NCBI RefSeq assembly: GCF_000310205.1
Contig: NZ_AMXE01000018.1
Location: forward strand, 1 to 53,276
Length of the DNA stretch: 53,276 bases
Direction of reading: 5' to 3'
DNA from: Thauera linaloolentis 47Lol = DSM 12138
GTDB lineage: Bacteria > Pseudomonadota > Gammaproteobacteria > Burkholderiales > Rhodocyclaceae
The notes under the pieces are model-generated. The model was not told where the DNA came from and searched no databases. It saw only the letters and a program-made list of their open reading frames with translations. Below, piece after piece: positions 41,433 to 53,266 of this stretch (the stretch's first letter is position 1; each line of letters begins with the position of its first letter). The position numbers and the translations under genes are program-made.

Positions 41433-42252
41433 AACGCCGCGTGCCATGCACCCCGCGGTTGCGCCGCGCATCGAGCCGATGGCCGCCGACGCCGCGCTGA
41501 CGGGCTTCCGCACCCTGCTGTACAAGGAAGTGCTGCGCTTCTGGAAGGTGGGATTCCAGACCGTGGCGGCACCGGTGCTCAATGCGCTGCTGTTCCTGCT
41601 GATCTTCTCGCATGTGCTCGACCGCCATGTCACCGTGTATGGCGACGTGGCCTACACCAGCTTCCTGGTGCCCGGGCTGGTGATGATGTCGGTACTGCAG
41701 AACGCGTTCGCCAACAGCTCATCCTCGCTGATCCAGAGCAAGATCACCGGCAACATCATCTTCGTGCTGCTGCCGCCGCTGTCCTATCGGGAGTTCTATG
41801 GGGCCTACGTCATCGCATCCACCCTGCGCGGCCTGCTGGTGGGCGGCGGGGTGCTGCTGATGGCGATGCCCTTCGTCGACCTGGGCATCGCCAATCCTTT
41901 GTGGGTGCTGGCTTTTGCCGTGATGGGCGGGGCGATCCTGGGCTCCTTCGGCGTCATTGCCGGCATCTGGGCCGACAAGTTCGACCAGCTCGCCACCTTC
42001 CAGAACTTCCTCATCATGCCGCTGACGATGCTGTCCGGTGTCTTCTATTCGATCCACTCGCTGCCGGAGCTCTGGCAGGATGTGTCGCATCTGAACCCGT
42101 TCTTTTTCATGATCGACGGGTTCCGCTACGGTTTCTTCGGTCAATCGGATACTTCGCCCTGGCTGTCGCTCGGCGTGGTGTCGGTCTGTTTCGTACTGCT
42201 CGCGGCGCTTACCCTGGCCATGCTCGCACGGGGCTACAAGCTGCGGTCATAA
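41425..42252 (+). CDS. ABC-2 type exporter permease (YadH-like)
   Basis: The 275-residue permease has six hydrophobic helices and family segments FLVPGLVMMSVLQNAFANSS, LLPPLSYREFYGAYVIASTL, PLTMLSGVFYSIHSLPE and HLNPFFFMIDGFRYGFFG. GTG 41425 is chosen because GGAGGT precedes it by 8 bp and it overlaps the ATPase gene by 8 bp; ATG 41446 and 41479 are in frame. Forms the membrane part of the exporter with the ATPase upstream. Confidence 0.9.
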   Translation: MPETPRAMHPAVAPRIEPMAADAALTGFRTLLYKEVLRFWKVGFQTVAAPVLNALLFLLIFSHVLDRHVTVYGDVAYTSFLVPGLVMMSVLQNAFANSSSSLIQSKITGNIIFVLLPPLSYREFYGAYVIASTLRGLLVGGGVLLMAMPFVDLGIANPLWVLAFAVMGGAILGSFGVIAGIWADKFDQLATFQNFLIMPLTMLSGVFYSIHSLPELWQDVSHLNPFFFMIDGFRYGFFGQSDTSPWLSLGVVSVCFVLLAALTLAMLARGYKLRS

Positions 42253-42262
42253 AGGATGAATC

Positions 42263-43778
<1,516 letters not shown>

Positions 43779-43811
43779 ACTACCGGCGCGCCCTGGCGGG
43801 TGCGCCGCGGG

Positions 43812-43830
43812 CCGGCGCAGCCTGCGCCGG
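43812..43830. terminator. Possible terminator hairpin between convergent murA and rnk
   Basis: CCGGCGCA (43812-43819) and TGCGCCGG (43823-43830) form an 8-bp stem with a 3-base loop, 33 bp past the murA stop and 12 bp past the rnk stop. There is no U-run, so it may be only partly effective. Confidence 0.4.
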
Positions 43831-43841
43831 GACGTTCGTGC

Positions 43842-44249
43842 TCAGAGTTCGAACTGGCCGTTTGCCTCCGGCTGCCAGGTCACTTCCAGCACCTTCAGGT
43901 GCAGTTCCTTGCCGTCCGGCGTGTTCCAGTCGATCGACTGGCCGGCAGCCAGTCCCAGCAGCGCACTGCCGGCGGGCGAGAAGATCGACACCCGGCGTGC
44001 TTCGGCATTGGCATCCTTGGGGTAGGCCAGGGTCAGTTCGTATTCGCGGCCGGTGCCTTCTTCGAGGAAGCGGGCACGGCTGTTCATCGTGATGACGTCG
44101 GCCGGCATGTCCTCGGGTTCGCGCACGTCGGCGCGCTCGAGTTCCTCGCGCAGGCCATCGAGATCGCTGCGGCTGCGGAAGGTCGGAAGAGTCAGCAGGC
44201 CTTCGAGGCGTTCGAGGTCGCTGCTGGAAACGATGATTGGCGGCTTCAT
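43842..44249 (-). CDS. rnk: Regulator of nucleoside diphosphate kinase (Rnk), GreA/B-like
   Basis: The 135-residue protein has the Rnk layout: a short N-terminal coiled coil (SDLERLEGLLTLPTFRSRSD, LDGLREELERADV) and a C-terminal FKBP-like GreA/GreB domain (DVITMNSRARFLEEGTGREY, ELTLAYPKDANAEARRVSIF, SPAGSALLGLAAGQSIDWN). It binds RNA polymerase near the secondary channel. ATG 44249 is chosen as the first residues MKPPIIVSSSDLERL match the family. Divergent from hisG. Confidence 0.9.
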   Translation of the reverse strand: MKPPIIVSSSDLERLEGLLTLPTFRSRSDLDGLREELERADVREPEDMPADVITMNSRARFLEEGTGREYELTLAYPKDANAEARRVSIFSPAGSALLGLAAGQSIDWNTPDGKELHLKVLEVTWQPEANGQFEL

Positions 44250-44368
44250 GGTGTTGTCCTGCGTGGCGTCCTGCGCTGGAGGCCTTCCGGTCCGCGCGGA
44301 CATGCAAAAGAAAAGGCCGAACTGCCGCTCGCAGTCCAGCCCCTAGGATTCGTCCCGTTGGGCGAAGG

Positions 44369-44395
44369 TTAACAGAAGCGGTGCCGGGTTACAAT
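44369..44395 (+). promoter_or_regulatory. Candidate hisGD promoter
   Basis: TTAACA (44369-44374) and TACAAT (44390-44395) are spaced 15 bp apart. The -10 box covers the in-frame ATG at 44394, which supports translation from GTG 44424 instead. Confidence 0.5.
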
Positions 44396-44423
44396 GACGG
44401 CCCGTTCGATCAAGGTTTTTCAC

Positions 44424-45068
44424 GTGTCCAGCATCACGCTCGCCCTGTCCAAGGGGCGCATCTTCGAAGAGACGCTGCCGCTGCTCGCGGCGGCCGGCAT
44501 CGTCCCGACCGACAACCCCGAATCCTCGCGCAAGCTGATCATCGGCACCAACCGGCCGGACGTGCGCCTGGTCATCGTACGCGCCACCGACACGCCCACC
44601 TACGTGCAGTACGGCGCGGCCGACCTCGGCATCGCCGGCAAGGACGTATTGATCGAACATGGCGGCGCCGGCCTGTACCAGCCGCTGGATCTCGACATCG
44701 CGCGCTGCCGGCTGTGCGTGGCGGTGCAGAAGGGCTTCGACTACGCTGCCGCCACCCGCCCGGGGGGGCGTATCCGCGTCGCGACCAAGTACATCAATGC
44801 CGCCAAGGCGCATTTCGCCGGCAAGGGCATGCATGTCGACCTGATCAAGCTCTACGGCTCGATGGAACTGGCGCCGCTGGTTGGGCTGGCCGATGCGATC
44901 GTCGACCTGGTATCGACAGGCGGCACGCTGCGCGCCAACAACCTCGAAGAAGTCGAGGACATCATGCCGATCAGTTCGCGCCTGATCGTCAACCAGGCTT
45001 CGCTGAAGCTCAAGCGCGAACTGCTGCAGCCGGTGCTCGATGCCTTTGCCGGCGCGATCAAGCCTTAA
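44424..45068 (+). CDS. hisG: ATP phosphoribosyltransferase, short form (HisG)
   Basis: The 214-residue catalytic subunit performs the first step of histidine synthesis, joining ATP and PRPP. It is the short type lacking the C-terminal regulatory domain, which needs HisZ; hisZ is not in the window. Motifs: [40 protein letters not shown], and the PRPP loop [23 protein letters not shown] 44424 fits the family N-terminus; ATG 44394 is an alternative but lies in the promoter. Confidence 0.95.
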   Translation: MSSITLALSKGRIFEETLPLLAAAGIVPTDNPESSRKLIIGTNRPDVRLVIVRATDTPTYVQYGAADLGIAGKDVLIEHGGAGLYQPLDLDIARCRLCVAVQKGFDYAAATRPGGRIRVATKYINAAKAHFAGKGMHVDLIKLYGSMELAPLVGLADAIVDLVSTGGTLRANNLEEVEDIMPISSRLIVNQASLKLKRELLQPVLDAFAGAIKP

Positions 45069-45078
45069 GGAGCCGTGC

Positions 45079-46386
45079 ATGAGCCAGACGCCCATCCGCC
45101 GCCTCGACGTCAAAGAACCCGAATTCCTGTCCACGCTCGACGCCTTGCTCGCTTTCGAGGCCGAGGCCGACGAGCGCATCGATGGCGCGGTGACCGAGAT
45201 CCTGCGCGCGGTGCGCGCCACCGGCGACGCGGCGGTGGTTGAATACACCCGCCGCTTCGACGGTGTGGACGCGCAGTCGATGGCTGCGCTGGAGTTGCCG
45301 AAGGCTGAACTGCATGCCGCGCTCGACGGCCTGGCGTCCGCGCAGCGCGAGGCCCTGACGATCGCTGCCGATCGTGTGCGCATCTACCACGAGCGGCAGA
45401 AGGGCGAGTCGTGGGAATTCGTCGAGGCCGACGGTACCCGTCTGGGGCAGAAGGTCACGCCGCTCGACCGCGTCGGCCTGTACGTGCCGGGCGGGCGGGC
45501 GTCATACCCCAGTTCGGTGCTGATGAACGCGGTTCCGGCCAAGGTCGCCGGCGTCGGCGAACTGATCATGGTCGTGCCCACGCCGCGCGGCGAGAAGAAT
45601 CCGCTGGTGCTGGCCGCGGCGGCGATCACCGGCGTGGACCGCGTGTTCACCATCGGTGGTGCGCAGGCGGTGGCGGCGCTGGCCTATGGTACGCAGACCA
45701 TTCCGCAGGTGGACAAGATCGTCGGCCCCGGCAATGCCTATGTGGCGGAGGCCAAGCGCCGGGTGTTCGGCACCGTCGGCATCGACATGGTGGCGGGGCC
45801 GTCCGAGGTGCTGGTCATCGCCGACGGTTCCGGCCACGCCGACTGGGTGGCGATGGACCTGTTCGCCCAGGCCGAGCACGATGAATTGGCGCAGTCCATC
45901 CTGCTGTGCACCGATGCCGGTTTCATCGATGCGGTGCATGAGTCGATCGACCGTTTGTTGCCGGCGATGCCGCGGCGCGAGACCATCGCCAAGTCGCTGG
46001 CCAATCGCGGCGCGCTGATCCGTGTCGACAGCATCGAGCAGGCCTGCGCGCTGGCCAACCGCATCGCGCCCGAGCACCTGGAGTTGTCGCTGGAGGATGC
46101 GGAGGCCTGGATCGGCCACATCCGCCATGCCGGTGCGATCTTCGTCGGCCATTGGGCGGTGGAGGCGCTGGGCGACTACTGCGCCGGGCCGAACCATGTG
46201 CTGCCGACGATGCGCAGTGCGCGCTTCTCGTCCCCGTTGGGGACTTACGATTTCCAGAAGCGCACCAGCATCGTCAACATCTCCCAGGCCGGCGCCCAGC
46301 ATCTGGGCAAGGTCGCGTCCATCCTGGCGCATGGCGAGGGCTTGCAGGCGCATGCGCGCTCGGCGGAAATGCGGCTGAAGGTCTGA
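45079..46386 (+). CDS. hisD: Histidinol dehydrogenase
   Basis: The 435-residue NAD- and zinc-dependent enzyme performs the last two oxidations to histidine. Recognised by [60 protein letters not shown], and the Zn/active-site region [18 protein letters not shown]. Starts at ATG 45079 with a TAAGGAG site, 10 bp after hisG. Convergent with hisC across a 99-bp gap that holds no clear terminator. Confidence 0.97.
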   Translation: MSQTPIRRLDVKEPEFLSTLDALLAFEAEADERIDGAVTEILRAVRATGDAAVVEYTRRFDGVDAQSMAALELPKAELHAALDGLASAQREALTIAADRVRIYHERQKGESWEFVEADGTRLGQKVTPLDRVGLYVPGGRASYPSSVLMNAVPAKVAGVGELIMVVPTPRGEKNPLVLAAAAITGVDRVFTIGGAQAVAALAYGTQTIPQVDKIVGPGNAYVAEAKRRVFGTVGIDMVAGPSEVLVIADGSGHADWVAMDLFAQAEHDELAQSILLCTDAGFIDAVHESIDRLLPAMPRRETIAKSLANRGALIRVDSIEQACALANRIAPEHLELSLEDAEAWIGHIRHAGAIFVGHWAVEALGDYCAGPNHVLPTMRSARFSSPLGTYDFQKRTSIVNISQAGAQHLGKVASILAHGEGLQAHARSAEMRLKV

Positions 46387-46485
46387 TGCTGCCGGCCACA
46401 ACTGCGTCCGGTCGCGGCGGCACACTCTCCAGGGATGTTGCGGAACTGCGAGCCGGTGACGTGCGGGGTGGCGGCCGTTCCCTTC

Positions 46486-47559
46486 TCAGCTTCCGAGGAT
46501 GTCCTTCAGCGCATCGACGAGGACGGTACACTGTTCGTCCGTTCCCACCGTGATGCGCATGAACTGGTCGATGCGCGGCGCCTTGAAATGGCGCACGATG
46601 ATCGCGCGCTTGCGCAGTTCGGCCGTCAGCTCGGCGCCGTCGCGTCGCGGATGGCGGGCGAAGACGAAATTCGCCGCCGAGGGCAGCACTTCGAAGCCCA
46701 GCGCGCGCATCCGGCCGACCAGCGCGTCGCGCGTCGTGATCACCTTGCGGCAGCTTTCCCGGAAGAAGTCCTCGTCTTCCACCGAGGCCACGGCGCCGGC
46801 CAGCGCCAGGCGGTCGAGCGGATAGGAGTTGAAGCTGTTCTTCACCCGCTCCATGCCCTCGATCAGGTCGGCGTGCCCGGCGGCGAAGCCGACGCGCAGG
46901 CCGGCCAGCGAGCGGCTCTTGGAGAAAGTGTGCACGACCAGCAGGTTGGGATGCTTGTCTACCAGCGTGATCGCGCTGTCGCCACCGAAGTCGATGTAGG
47001 CCTCATCCACCAGCACGACGGCGTCCGGATTGCCGGCGACGATGCGCTCGACCTCGGCCAGGCTCAGCAGGCGGCCGGTGGGGGCATTGGGATTGGGGAA
47101 GATGATCGCGCCCGGCCGTTCGCCGCCCTGCGGCAGGTAGTCTTCGGTGCGGATCGAAAAATCGTCCGTGAGCGGCACCGCGCGCTGCTCGATGCCGTAC
47201 AGGCCGCAGTACACCGGGTAGAAGCTGTAGGTGATGTCCGGAAACCACAGCGGACGGCCGTGGTTCAGCAATGCCATGAAGGCATGCGCCAGTACTTCGT
47301 CCGAGCCGTTGCCGACGAAGATCTGCCGGGGCTGCAGGCCGTGGCGGCGTGCCAGCACGGCTTTGAGCGCGTCGGCGTTCGGGTCCGGGTAGAGCCGCAG
47401 GCCGTCGCCCGTCGCGGCGCGGATGGCGTCCAGCGCCCTGGGCGAGGGGCCGTAGGGGTGCTCGTTGGTGTTGAGTTTGATCAGGTTGTCGAGCTTGGGT
47501 TGCTCGCCGGGGACGTAGGGGGTCAGGCCGTGGACGACGGCGCTCCAGAAGCGGCTCAT
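46486..47559 (-). CDS. hisC: Histidinol-phosphate aminotransferase, inverted within the his cluster
   Basis: The 357-residue PLP enzyme has [20 protein letters not shown] near the start, the substrate and PLP-binding Asp in [10 protein letters not shown], the Schiff-base Lys in [17 protein letters not shown], and the phosphate-binding Arg in [17 protein letters not shown] 47559 is preferred; an in-frame ATG at 47598 adds residues not typical of the family. All other his genes here are on the plus strand, so this gene has been inverted relative to the usual hisGDCB order and must have its own promoter, located in the 147-bp gap shared with hisB. Confidence 0.96.
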   Translation of the reverse strand: MSRFWSAVVHGLTPYVPGEQPKLDNLIKLNTNEHPYGPSPRALDAIRAATGDGLRLYPDPNADALKAVLARRHGLQPRQIFVGNGSDEVLAHAFMALLNHGRPLWFPDITYSFYPVYCGLYGIEQRAVPLTDDFSIRTEDYLPQGGERPGAIIFPNPNAPTGRLLSLAEVERIVAGNPDAVVLVDEAYIDFGGDSAITLVDKHPNLLVVHTFSKSRSLAGLRVGFAAGHADLIEGMERVKNSFNSYPLDRLALAGAVASVEDEDFFRESCRKVITTRDALVGRMRALGFEVLPSAANFVFARHPRRDGAELTAELRKRAIIVRHFKAPRIDQFMRITVGTDEQCTVLVDALKDILGS

Positions 47560-47637
47560 GTTCTGTCTGCTGTGAGGGTTCGAGTGGCGGATCGGCAACG
47601 CGATTGCGTCGGGCCTGTCCCCGCCATAGGCTGCGCG

Positions 47638-47667
47638 TTGCGGTCAATTTGCCGGGCGATGTTATCA
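47638..47667 (+). promoter_or_regulatory. Candidate promoter for hisBHAFIE-hinT-tatA
   Basis: TTGCGG (47638-47643) precedes TTATCA (47662-47667) by 18 bp; GTTATC one base earlier gives 17. Placed 38 bp before hisB. A promoter is needed here since hisC inversion separates hisB from hisGD. Confidence 0.5.
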
Positions 47668-47705
47668 TGGCCCGGACCTGTAACTCTTGAGCCCTGAAGC
47701 CAGTC

Positions 47706-48293
47706 ATGCGGCAAGCCGAAGTCACTCGCAACACCCTCGAAACGAAGATATCCGTGCGCATCGATCTCGATGGCACGGGCAAGGGCAGGCTCGATACCGG
47801 CGTTCCCTTCTTCGATCACATGCTCGACCAGATCGTGCGCCACGGCTTGATCGACCTGGACATCCATTGCGAGGGCGACACCCATATCGACGACCACCAC
47901 ACCGTCGAGGATGTCGGCATCGCGCTGGGGCAGGCCTTCGCCAAGGCCATCGGCGACAAGAAAGGCCTGCGCCGCTATGGCCATGCCTATGTCCCGCTCG
48001 ACGAGGCGCTGTCGCGCGTCGTCGTGGATTTTTCCGGCCGGCCCGGCCTGCACCATCATGTGAATTACACCCGTGCCCGCATCGGCAACTTCGATGTCGA
48101 CCTGGCGCGCGAATTCTTCCAGGGCTTCGTCAATCACGCCGGTGTCACGCTGCATATCGACAATCTGCGCGGCGAGAACGCCCACCATCAGTGCGAGACC
48201 GTGTTCAAGGCCTTCGCCCGTGCGTTGCGCATGGCGGCCGAGGCCGATGAGCGGGCGGCGGGGACGATTCCTTCCACCAAGGGCGCGCTCTGA
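47706..48293 (+). CDS. hisB: Imidazoleglycerol-phosphate dehydratase
   Basis: The 195-residue monofunctional enzyme dehydrates imidazole glycerol phosphate using two Mn2+ ions. Metal ligands lie in the His-rich motifs [56 protein letters not shown] and [20 protein letters not shown]. No phosphatase domain is fused, so histidinol-phosphatase is encoded elsewhere. Confidence 0.97.
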   Translation: MRQAEVTRNTLETKISVRIDLDGTGKGRLDTGVPFFDHMLDQIVRHGLIDLDIHCEGDTHIDDHHTVEDVGIALGQAFAKAIGDKKGLRRYGHAYVPLDEALSRVVVDFSGRPGLHHHVNYTRARIGNFDVDLAREFFQGFVNHAGVTLHIDNLRGENAHHQCETVFKAFARALRMAAEADERAAGTIPSTKGAL

Positions 48294-48357
48294 GCGAAAA
48301 TCCTCTGCGGCCGTTCCAAGCGGCGGCCGTCATCCTGTTCGAAAGCGAGTCAAACCG

Positions 48358-48996
48358 ATGACCACCGTGGCCATCATCGATTACGGCATGGGCAACCTGC
48401 GCTCGGTCGCGAAGGCGATCGAGCACGTGGCCCCCGGCCACCAAGTCTTTGCCACCTCGGATCCCGCGCGCGTCGCCGCGGCTGAGCGTGTCGTTTTCCC
48501 CGGGCAGGGGGCGATGCCCGACTGCATGCGGGAACTCGACGGCCGCGGCTTGCGCCAGGCCGTGCTGGATGCCGCGGCGAGCAAGCCTTTCCTGGGCATC
48601 TGCATCGGACAGCAGATGCTGTTCGAGCACAGCGCCGAAGGCGACGTGCCCGGCCTGGGCATCTTGTCGGGAGAGGTGCTGCGCTTCCCCGAGCAGAAGA
48701 TGCTGCTTGCCGATGGCTGCCGCCTCAAGGTGCCGCACATGGGCTGGAACGAGGTCTGGCAGCGAGAGCCGCATCCCATGTGGGAAGGCATCCCGGATGG
48801 CGAACGCTTCTACTTCGTGCACAGTTATTTCGTCGTGCCCGCAGATGCGGCGCTGGCCGCGGCGGACACCGACTATGGCGTTCGCTTTACCAGCGCGGTA
48901 GCGCGGGATAATATCTTCGCGGCCCAGTTCCACCCCGAGAAAAGCGCAGCGGCCGGCCTTCGCCTGCTGGCGAATTTCATCCGCTGGCAGCCCTGA
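48358..48996 (+). CDS. hisH: Imidazole glycerol phosphate synthase, glutaminase subunit
   Basis: The 212-residue class I glutamine amidotransferase gives ammonia to HisF. The nucleophile Cys is in FLGICIGQQMLFEHS and the His-Glu pair in AAQFHPEKSAAAGLRLLANF. The N-terminus TTVAIIDYGMGNLRSVAKAI is typical. The start at 48358 follows hisB by 64 bp; a longer frame upstream overlaps hisB and is not real. Confidence 0.96.
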   Translation: MTTVAIIDYGMGNLRSVAKAIEHVAPGHQVFATSDPARVAAAERVVFPGQGAMPDCMRELDGRGLRQAVLDAAASKPFLGICIGQQMLFEHSAEGDVPGLGILSGEVLRFPEQKMLLADGCRLKVPHMGWNEVWQREPHPMWEGIPDGERFYFVHSYFVVPADAALAAADTDYGVRFTSAVARDNIFAAQFHPEKSAAAGLRLLANFIRWQP

Positions 48997-49056
48997 GTGC
49001 CCGCCAGGCCGACCCAGTCCAGTTCATCCTTCAGTCCCACCATTCCAGATCCCGGT

Positions 49057-49806
49057 ATGCTGCTCATTCCCGCCATCGACCTCAAGGACGGTCATTGTGT
49101 TCGCCTCAAACAGGGCGAAATGGACGACGCCACGGTGTTTTCCGAAGATCCCGGCGCCATGGCGCGCCACTGGCTCGATGCCGGTGCCCGTCGTCTGCAC
49201 CTGGTGGACCTCAATGGCGCCTTTGCCGGCAAGCCGAAGAATGGCGCCGCGATTCGTGCGATCACCGACGAAGTCGGCGACGACATTCCGGTCCAGCTCG
49301 GTGGCGGCATCCGCGACCTCGACACCATCGAGCATTATCTCGACAACGGCATCAGCTACGTCATCATCGGCACTGCGGCGGTGAAGAACCCCGGGTTTCT
49401 GCACGATGCCTGCAGCGCCTTTCCGGGGCACATCATCGTCGGCCTGGACGCGAAGGACGGCAAGGTTGCGGTCGATGGCTGGTCGAAGCTGACCGGGCAC
49501 GACGTCGTCGATCTGGCGAAGAAGTTCGAGGACTACGGTGTCGAGTCCGTCATCTACACCGACATCGGTCGCGACGGCATGCTGTCGGGGGTCAATATCG
49601 AGGCGACCGTGCGCCTGGCGCGCGCGCTGCGCATTCCCGTCATCGCCAGCGGCGGCATCACCGACCTGCGCGACATCGACGCGCTGTGCGCGGTGGAGGA
49701 CGAAGGCATCATGGGCGCGATCACCGGCCGCGCCATCTACGAAGGCACGCTCGATTTCACCGCAGCCCAGGCCCGCGCGGACGAACTGAGCGGCGCATCC
49801 GAATGA
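49057..49806 (+). CDS. hisA: Phosphoribosylformimino-AICAR-phosphate isomerase HisA
   Basis: The 249-residue TIM barrel starts [20 protein letters not shown] with the first catalytic Asp8. The second Asp is in [15 protein letters not shown], and phosphate-binding loops are QLGGGIRD and [12 protein letters not shown]. It isomerises ProFAR to PRFAR. Frame extends back to 48997, but the family start is at ATG 49057. Confidence 0.97.
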   Translation: MLLIPAIDLKDGHCVRLKQGEMDDATVFSEDPGAMARHWLDAGARRLHLVDLNGAFAGKPKNGAAIRAITDEVGDDIPVQLGGGIRDLDTIEHYLDNGISYVIIGTAAVKNPGFLHDACSAFPGHIIVGLDAKDGKVAVDGWSKLTGHDVVDLAKKFEDYGVESVIYTDIGRDGMLSGVNIEATVRLARALRIPVIASGGITDLRDIDALCAVEDEGIMGAITGRAIYEGTLDFTAAQARADELSGASE

Positions 49807-49828
49807 CTCTTTCCGCCGAGCGCCGCTG

Positions 49829-50583
<755 letters not shown>

Positions 50584-50587
<4 letters not shown>

Positions 50588-50979
50588 GCGTGAGTACGCG
50601 CTGGCTGAACGACATCGAGTGGGACGAGAACGGCTTGGTGCCGGTGATCGCACAGGAAGCCTCCAGCGGCGACGTGCTGATGTTCGCGTGGATGAACCGC
50701 GAGGCATTGCAGCGCACCGCCGAAACGGGCGAAGCCATCTACTGGTCACGTTCGCGGCGTAAGCTGTGGCACAAGGGCGAGGAGTCGGGGCACGTGCAGA
50801 AGGTGCTCGACATCCGCATCGATTGCGACAACGACGTCGTGCTGTTGAAGATCGAGCAGATCGGCGGCATCGCCTGCCACACCGGGCGCCATAGCTGCTT
50901 CTTCCAGAAATATTTCGCCGATGGCCGCTGGGAGGCTGTCGAACCGGTTTTGAAAGACCCGAAGGAGATCTACAAATGA
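50584..50979 (+). CDS. hisI: Phosphoribosyl-AMP cyclohydrolase
   Basis: The 131-residue Zn- and Mg-dependent enzyme opens the adenine ring of PR-AMP. Motifs: [71 protein letters not shown]. The Asp triad is in IDCDND. It starts at GTG 50584, overlapping hisF; GTG 50590 is an alternative. Not fused to hisE. Confidence 0.96.
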
Positions 50980-51299
50980 TCGATATCGAAGTGCTGCGCC
51001 GTATTTCCGATACCCTGGTCGCGCGCAAGAAGGCGGACCCCGATGCCTCCTACGTCTCCAGCCTGTACGCCAAGGGGACGGACGAGATCTGTAAGAAGGT
51101 CGCCGAGGAGGCCGCCGAGACCATCATGGCGGCCAAGGACAAGGACAGGCTGCATCTGGTCTGGGAAGTCACCGATCTGTGGTTCCATTCCCTGGTCCTG
51201 CTCGCCCATCATGGCCTGTCGGTCGAGGATGTGCTGGCCGAATTCCGCCGCCGCGAGGGCGTGTCGGGTATCGACGAGAAGAAGTCGCGCACGGCTTGA
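50976..51299 (+). CDS. hisE: Phosphoribosyl-ATP pyrophosphatase
   Basis: The 107-residue MazG-like helical protein removes pyrophosphate from PR-ATP. The metal-binding helix [20 protein letters not shown] carries the Glu residues. Overlaps hisI by 4 bp. The end of the his biosynthesis genes; hinT starts 9 bp later. Confidence 0.95.
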   Translation: MIDIEVLRRISDTLVARKKADPDASYVSSLYAKGTDEICKKVAEEAAETIMAAKDKDRLHLVWEVTDLWFHSLVLLAHHGLSVEDVLAEFRRREGVSGIDEKKSRTA

Positions 51300-51308
51300 G
51301 GAGGCTCA

Positions 51309-51656
51309 ATGAGCGAGTGCATCTTCTGCCGTATCGTCCGCGGCGAGATTCCGTCGAAGAAGGTCTATGAGGACGAGCACGTCTTCGCCTTTCACGACAT
51401 CAATCCCGCAGCGCCGGTCCATGTGCTGGTGGTTCCCAAGGTCCATGTCGACTCGATGGCCCATCTCACCGAGGAACACGAAGCGGCGATGGGGCGTCTC
51501 ATGCTTGCGGCGGGTCGCATCGCACGCGAACAAGGCTGCGCCGACGGTTTCCGGACCATCGTCAATACCGGAAGGGTGGGTTTGCAGGAGGTGTATCATC
51601 TGCACCTTCATATTCTGGGTGGCCCCGATCCCCTGCCACCCATGTTGAAGCATTAA
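51309..51656 (+). CDS. hinT: HIT-family nucleotide hydrolase HinT
   Basis: The 115-residue protein has the histidine triad in [10 protein letters not shown] and N-terminal zinc-type [20 protein letters not shown]. HinT cleaves phosphoramidates such as adenosine-5'-phosphoramidate. Its place between hisE and tatA is a recurring betaproteobacterial order. Confidence 0.94.
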   Translation: MSECIFCRIVRGEIPSKKVYEDEHVFAFHDINPAAPVHVLVVPKVHVDSMAHLTEEHEAAMGRLMLAAGRIAREQGCADGFRTIVNTGRVGLQEVYHLHLHILGGPDPLPPMLKH

Positions 51657-51666
51657 GGAGAGCGGT

Positions 51667-51897
51667 ATGGGTTCATTGAGCATCTGGCACTGGTTGATCG
51701 TGCTGGTCATCGTCCTGCTCGTGTTCGGGACGAAGAAGCTGCGCAACATCGGCTCGGATCTGGGCGGTGCGGTCAAGGGCTTCAAGGACGGCATGAAGGA
51801 AGGCGATGCCGCTACCGATGCCGCCCAGCAGAAGATTGCCGAGGGGCAGACGATCGAAGGTGAGGCGCGGGAAAAGGTCGACAAGTCGGCTTCCTGA
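51667..51897 (+). CDS. tatA: Sec-independent translocase subunit TatA
   Basis: The 76-residue protein has a short periplasmic N-terminus, a membrane helix ([16 protein letters not shown]), the hinge [12 protein letters not shown], and an amphipathic helix ([16 protein letters not shown]). TatA assembles in many copies to form the passage for folded proteins. It starts 10 bp after hinT. A strong terminator follows 19 bp after its stop. Confidence 0.95.
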   Translation: MGSLSIWHWLIVLVIVLLVFGTKKLRNIGSDLGGAVKGFKDGMKEGDAATDAAQQKIAEGQTIEGEAREKVDKSAS

Positions 51898-51916
51898 GTC
51901 TTGCGTCTCGATGGAG

Positions 51917-51952
51917 AGGGGCGCCCAGAAAGGGAGCGCCCCTTTGTTTTCG
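51917..51952 (+). terminator. Intrinsic terminator between tatA and tatB
   Basis: AGGGGCGC (51917-51924) pairs with GCGCCCCT (51936-51943); the inner CC/GG can extend the stem. TTGTTTTCG follows directly, a typical U-rich tract. It lies within the tat operon, so it may act partly, lowering tatBC relative to tatA. Confidence 0.8.
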
Positions 51953-51992
51953 TGCGGCACACCTGTCGTGTGTGCCTCTATAGCGGCGAAAC

Positions 51993-52439
51993 ATGTTCGA
52001 TTTCGGCTTTTCGGAACTCATCGTGATCGGGGTGGTGCTGCTCGTGGTGGTCGGCCCGGAGCGCCTGCCCAAGGTCGCGCGCACGGTCGGTCACCTGCTC
52101 GGGCGGGTCCAGCGCTACGTGTCGGACGTCAAGTCCGACATCCAGCGCGAGATGCAGCTCGAAGAGCTGAAGAAGCTCCAGGAGCAGGTCAAGCAACAGG
52201 CGCAGGAGCTCGAAAGCTCGGTGCGTTCGGGGGCGGCCGGCATCGAGGGCCAGATCAGCCGCACGGCCGAGGAGCTGCGTTCGGCGCTGCCTGATGGCGC
52301 AGCGTCCGCCTCCGCTGCCCCGTCTCCCGAACAGCCAGCAGCTGCCGCGGTGGAAGGGCAGCTCGAACTTGGGCTCGATGCCAACCGCCAGGCCGGGACG
52401 GCCGACAAGAGCCAGGCTGCAGACAAGACCAAGGCATGA
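51993..52439 (+). CDS. tatB: Sec-independent translocase subunit TatB
   Basis: The 148-residue protein has the N-terminal helix FGFSELIVIGVVLLVVVGPE with the conserved Glu8, the Gly-Pro hinge GPERLPKVARTVGHLL, and a long amphipathic helix to about residue 90. An Ala/Ser/Pro-rich tail follows. TatB forms the twin-arginine receptor with TatC. It starts 95 bp after tatA and overlaps tatC by 4 bp. Confidence 0.94.
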   Translation: MFDFGFSELIVIGVVLLVVVGPERLPKVARTVGHLLGRVQRYVSDVKSDIQREMQLEELKKLQEQVKQQAQELESSVRSGAAGIEGQISRTAEELRSALPDGAASASAAPSPEQPAAAAVEGQLELGLDANRQAGTADKSQAADKTKA

Positions 52440-53263
52440 GCACCCAAACGGATACCTTCATCTCCCACCTGATAGAGTTGCGCGATCGCCTGATCCGCGC
52501 GTTGCTCGTGGTGGTGGTCGCTTTCGTCTGCCTGATGCCGTGGGCGGGCAATATCTACGACATCCTCGCCAAGCCGATGATGGATACCCTGCCGGCCGGC
52601 ACGCAGATGATCGCCACCGGCGTGGTGACGCCTTTCTTCGTGCCGGTGAAGGTGACGATGATGGTCGCCTTCGTGCTGAGCCTGCCCTGGGTGCTATACC
52701 AGGCCTGGGCCTTCATCGCGCCGGGGCTGTACGCCCACGAGAAGCGCATGGCCCTGCCGCTGGTCGCCGGCAGCACGCTGCTGTTCATCGCCGGCATGGC
52801 CTTCTGCTATTTCTTCGTATTCGGCATGGTGTTCAAGTTCATTGCCGAATTCGCGCCCAAGAGCATCGTGCCGGCGCCGGACATCGAGCAGTACCTGTCC
52901 TTCGTGATGTCGATGTTCCTCGCTTTCGGCATCACCTTCGAGGTTCCGGTGGCGGTCATCGTCCTTGCCAAGGCTGGCATCGTCACCGTGGCCAAACTGC
53001 GGGAAGCGCGGCCCTACGTGATCGTCGGCGCGTTCGTGATCGCGGCCATCGTCACGCCGCCCGACGTCGTCTCCCAGCTGATGCTCGCGATCCCGATGTG
53101 TCTGCTCTACGAACTGGGCATCATCCTCGCCAACTGGATGGTCAAGGCGGCGCCTGCGCCTGCGAGCGAAGCCTATGTGCCGCCGTCCATCGAGGACATG
53201 GACAAGGAGCTGGATCGCATCGAAGCCGGCGTCGATGCTGGAGACGGCAGCGACAAGCGCTGA
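52436..53263 (+). CDS. tatC: Sec-independent translocase subunit TatC
   Basis: The 275-residue six-helix protein recognises twin-arginine signals. The cytoplasmic start FISHLIELRDRLIRALLVVV is conserved. Other marks are LPWVLYQAWAFIAPGLYAHE, with the conserved Glu, and FGITFEVPVAVIVLAKAGIV. The last helix (LMLAIPMCLLYELGIILANW) is followed by a charged tail. Ends 13 bp before the window edge. Confidence 0.96.
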   Translation: MSTQTDTFISHLIELRDRLIRALLVVVVAFVCLMPWAGNIYDILAKPMMDTLPAGTQMIATGVVTPFFVPVKVTMMVAFVLSLPWVLYQAWAFIAPGLYAHEKRMALPLVAGSTLLFIAGMAFCYFFVFGMVFKFIAEFAPKSIVPAPDIEQYLSFVMSMFLAFGITFEVPVAVIVLAKAGIVTVAKLREARPYVIVGAFVIAAIVTPPDVVSQLMLAIPMCLLYELGIILANWMVKAAPAPASEAYVPPSIEDMDKELDRIEAGVDAGDGSDKR

Positions 53264-53266
53264 GTA

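Noticed and set aside
44394-45068. hisG start at ATG 44394
   Set aside because: This ATG overlaps the likely -10 box TACAAT, and the family N-terminus begins at GTG 44424.
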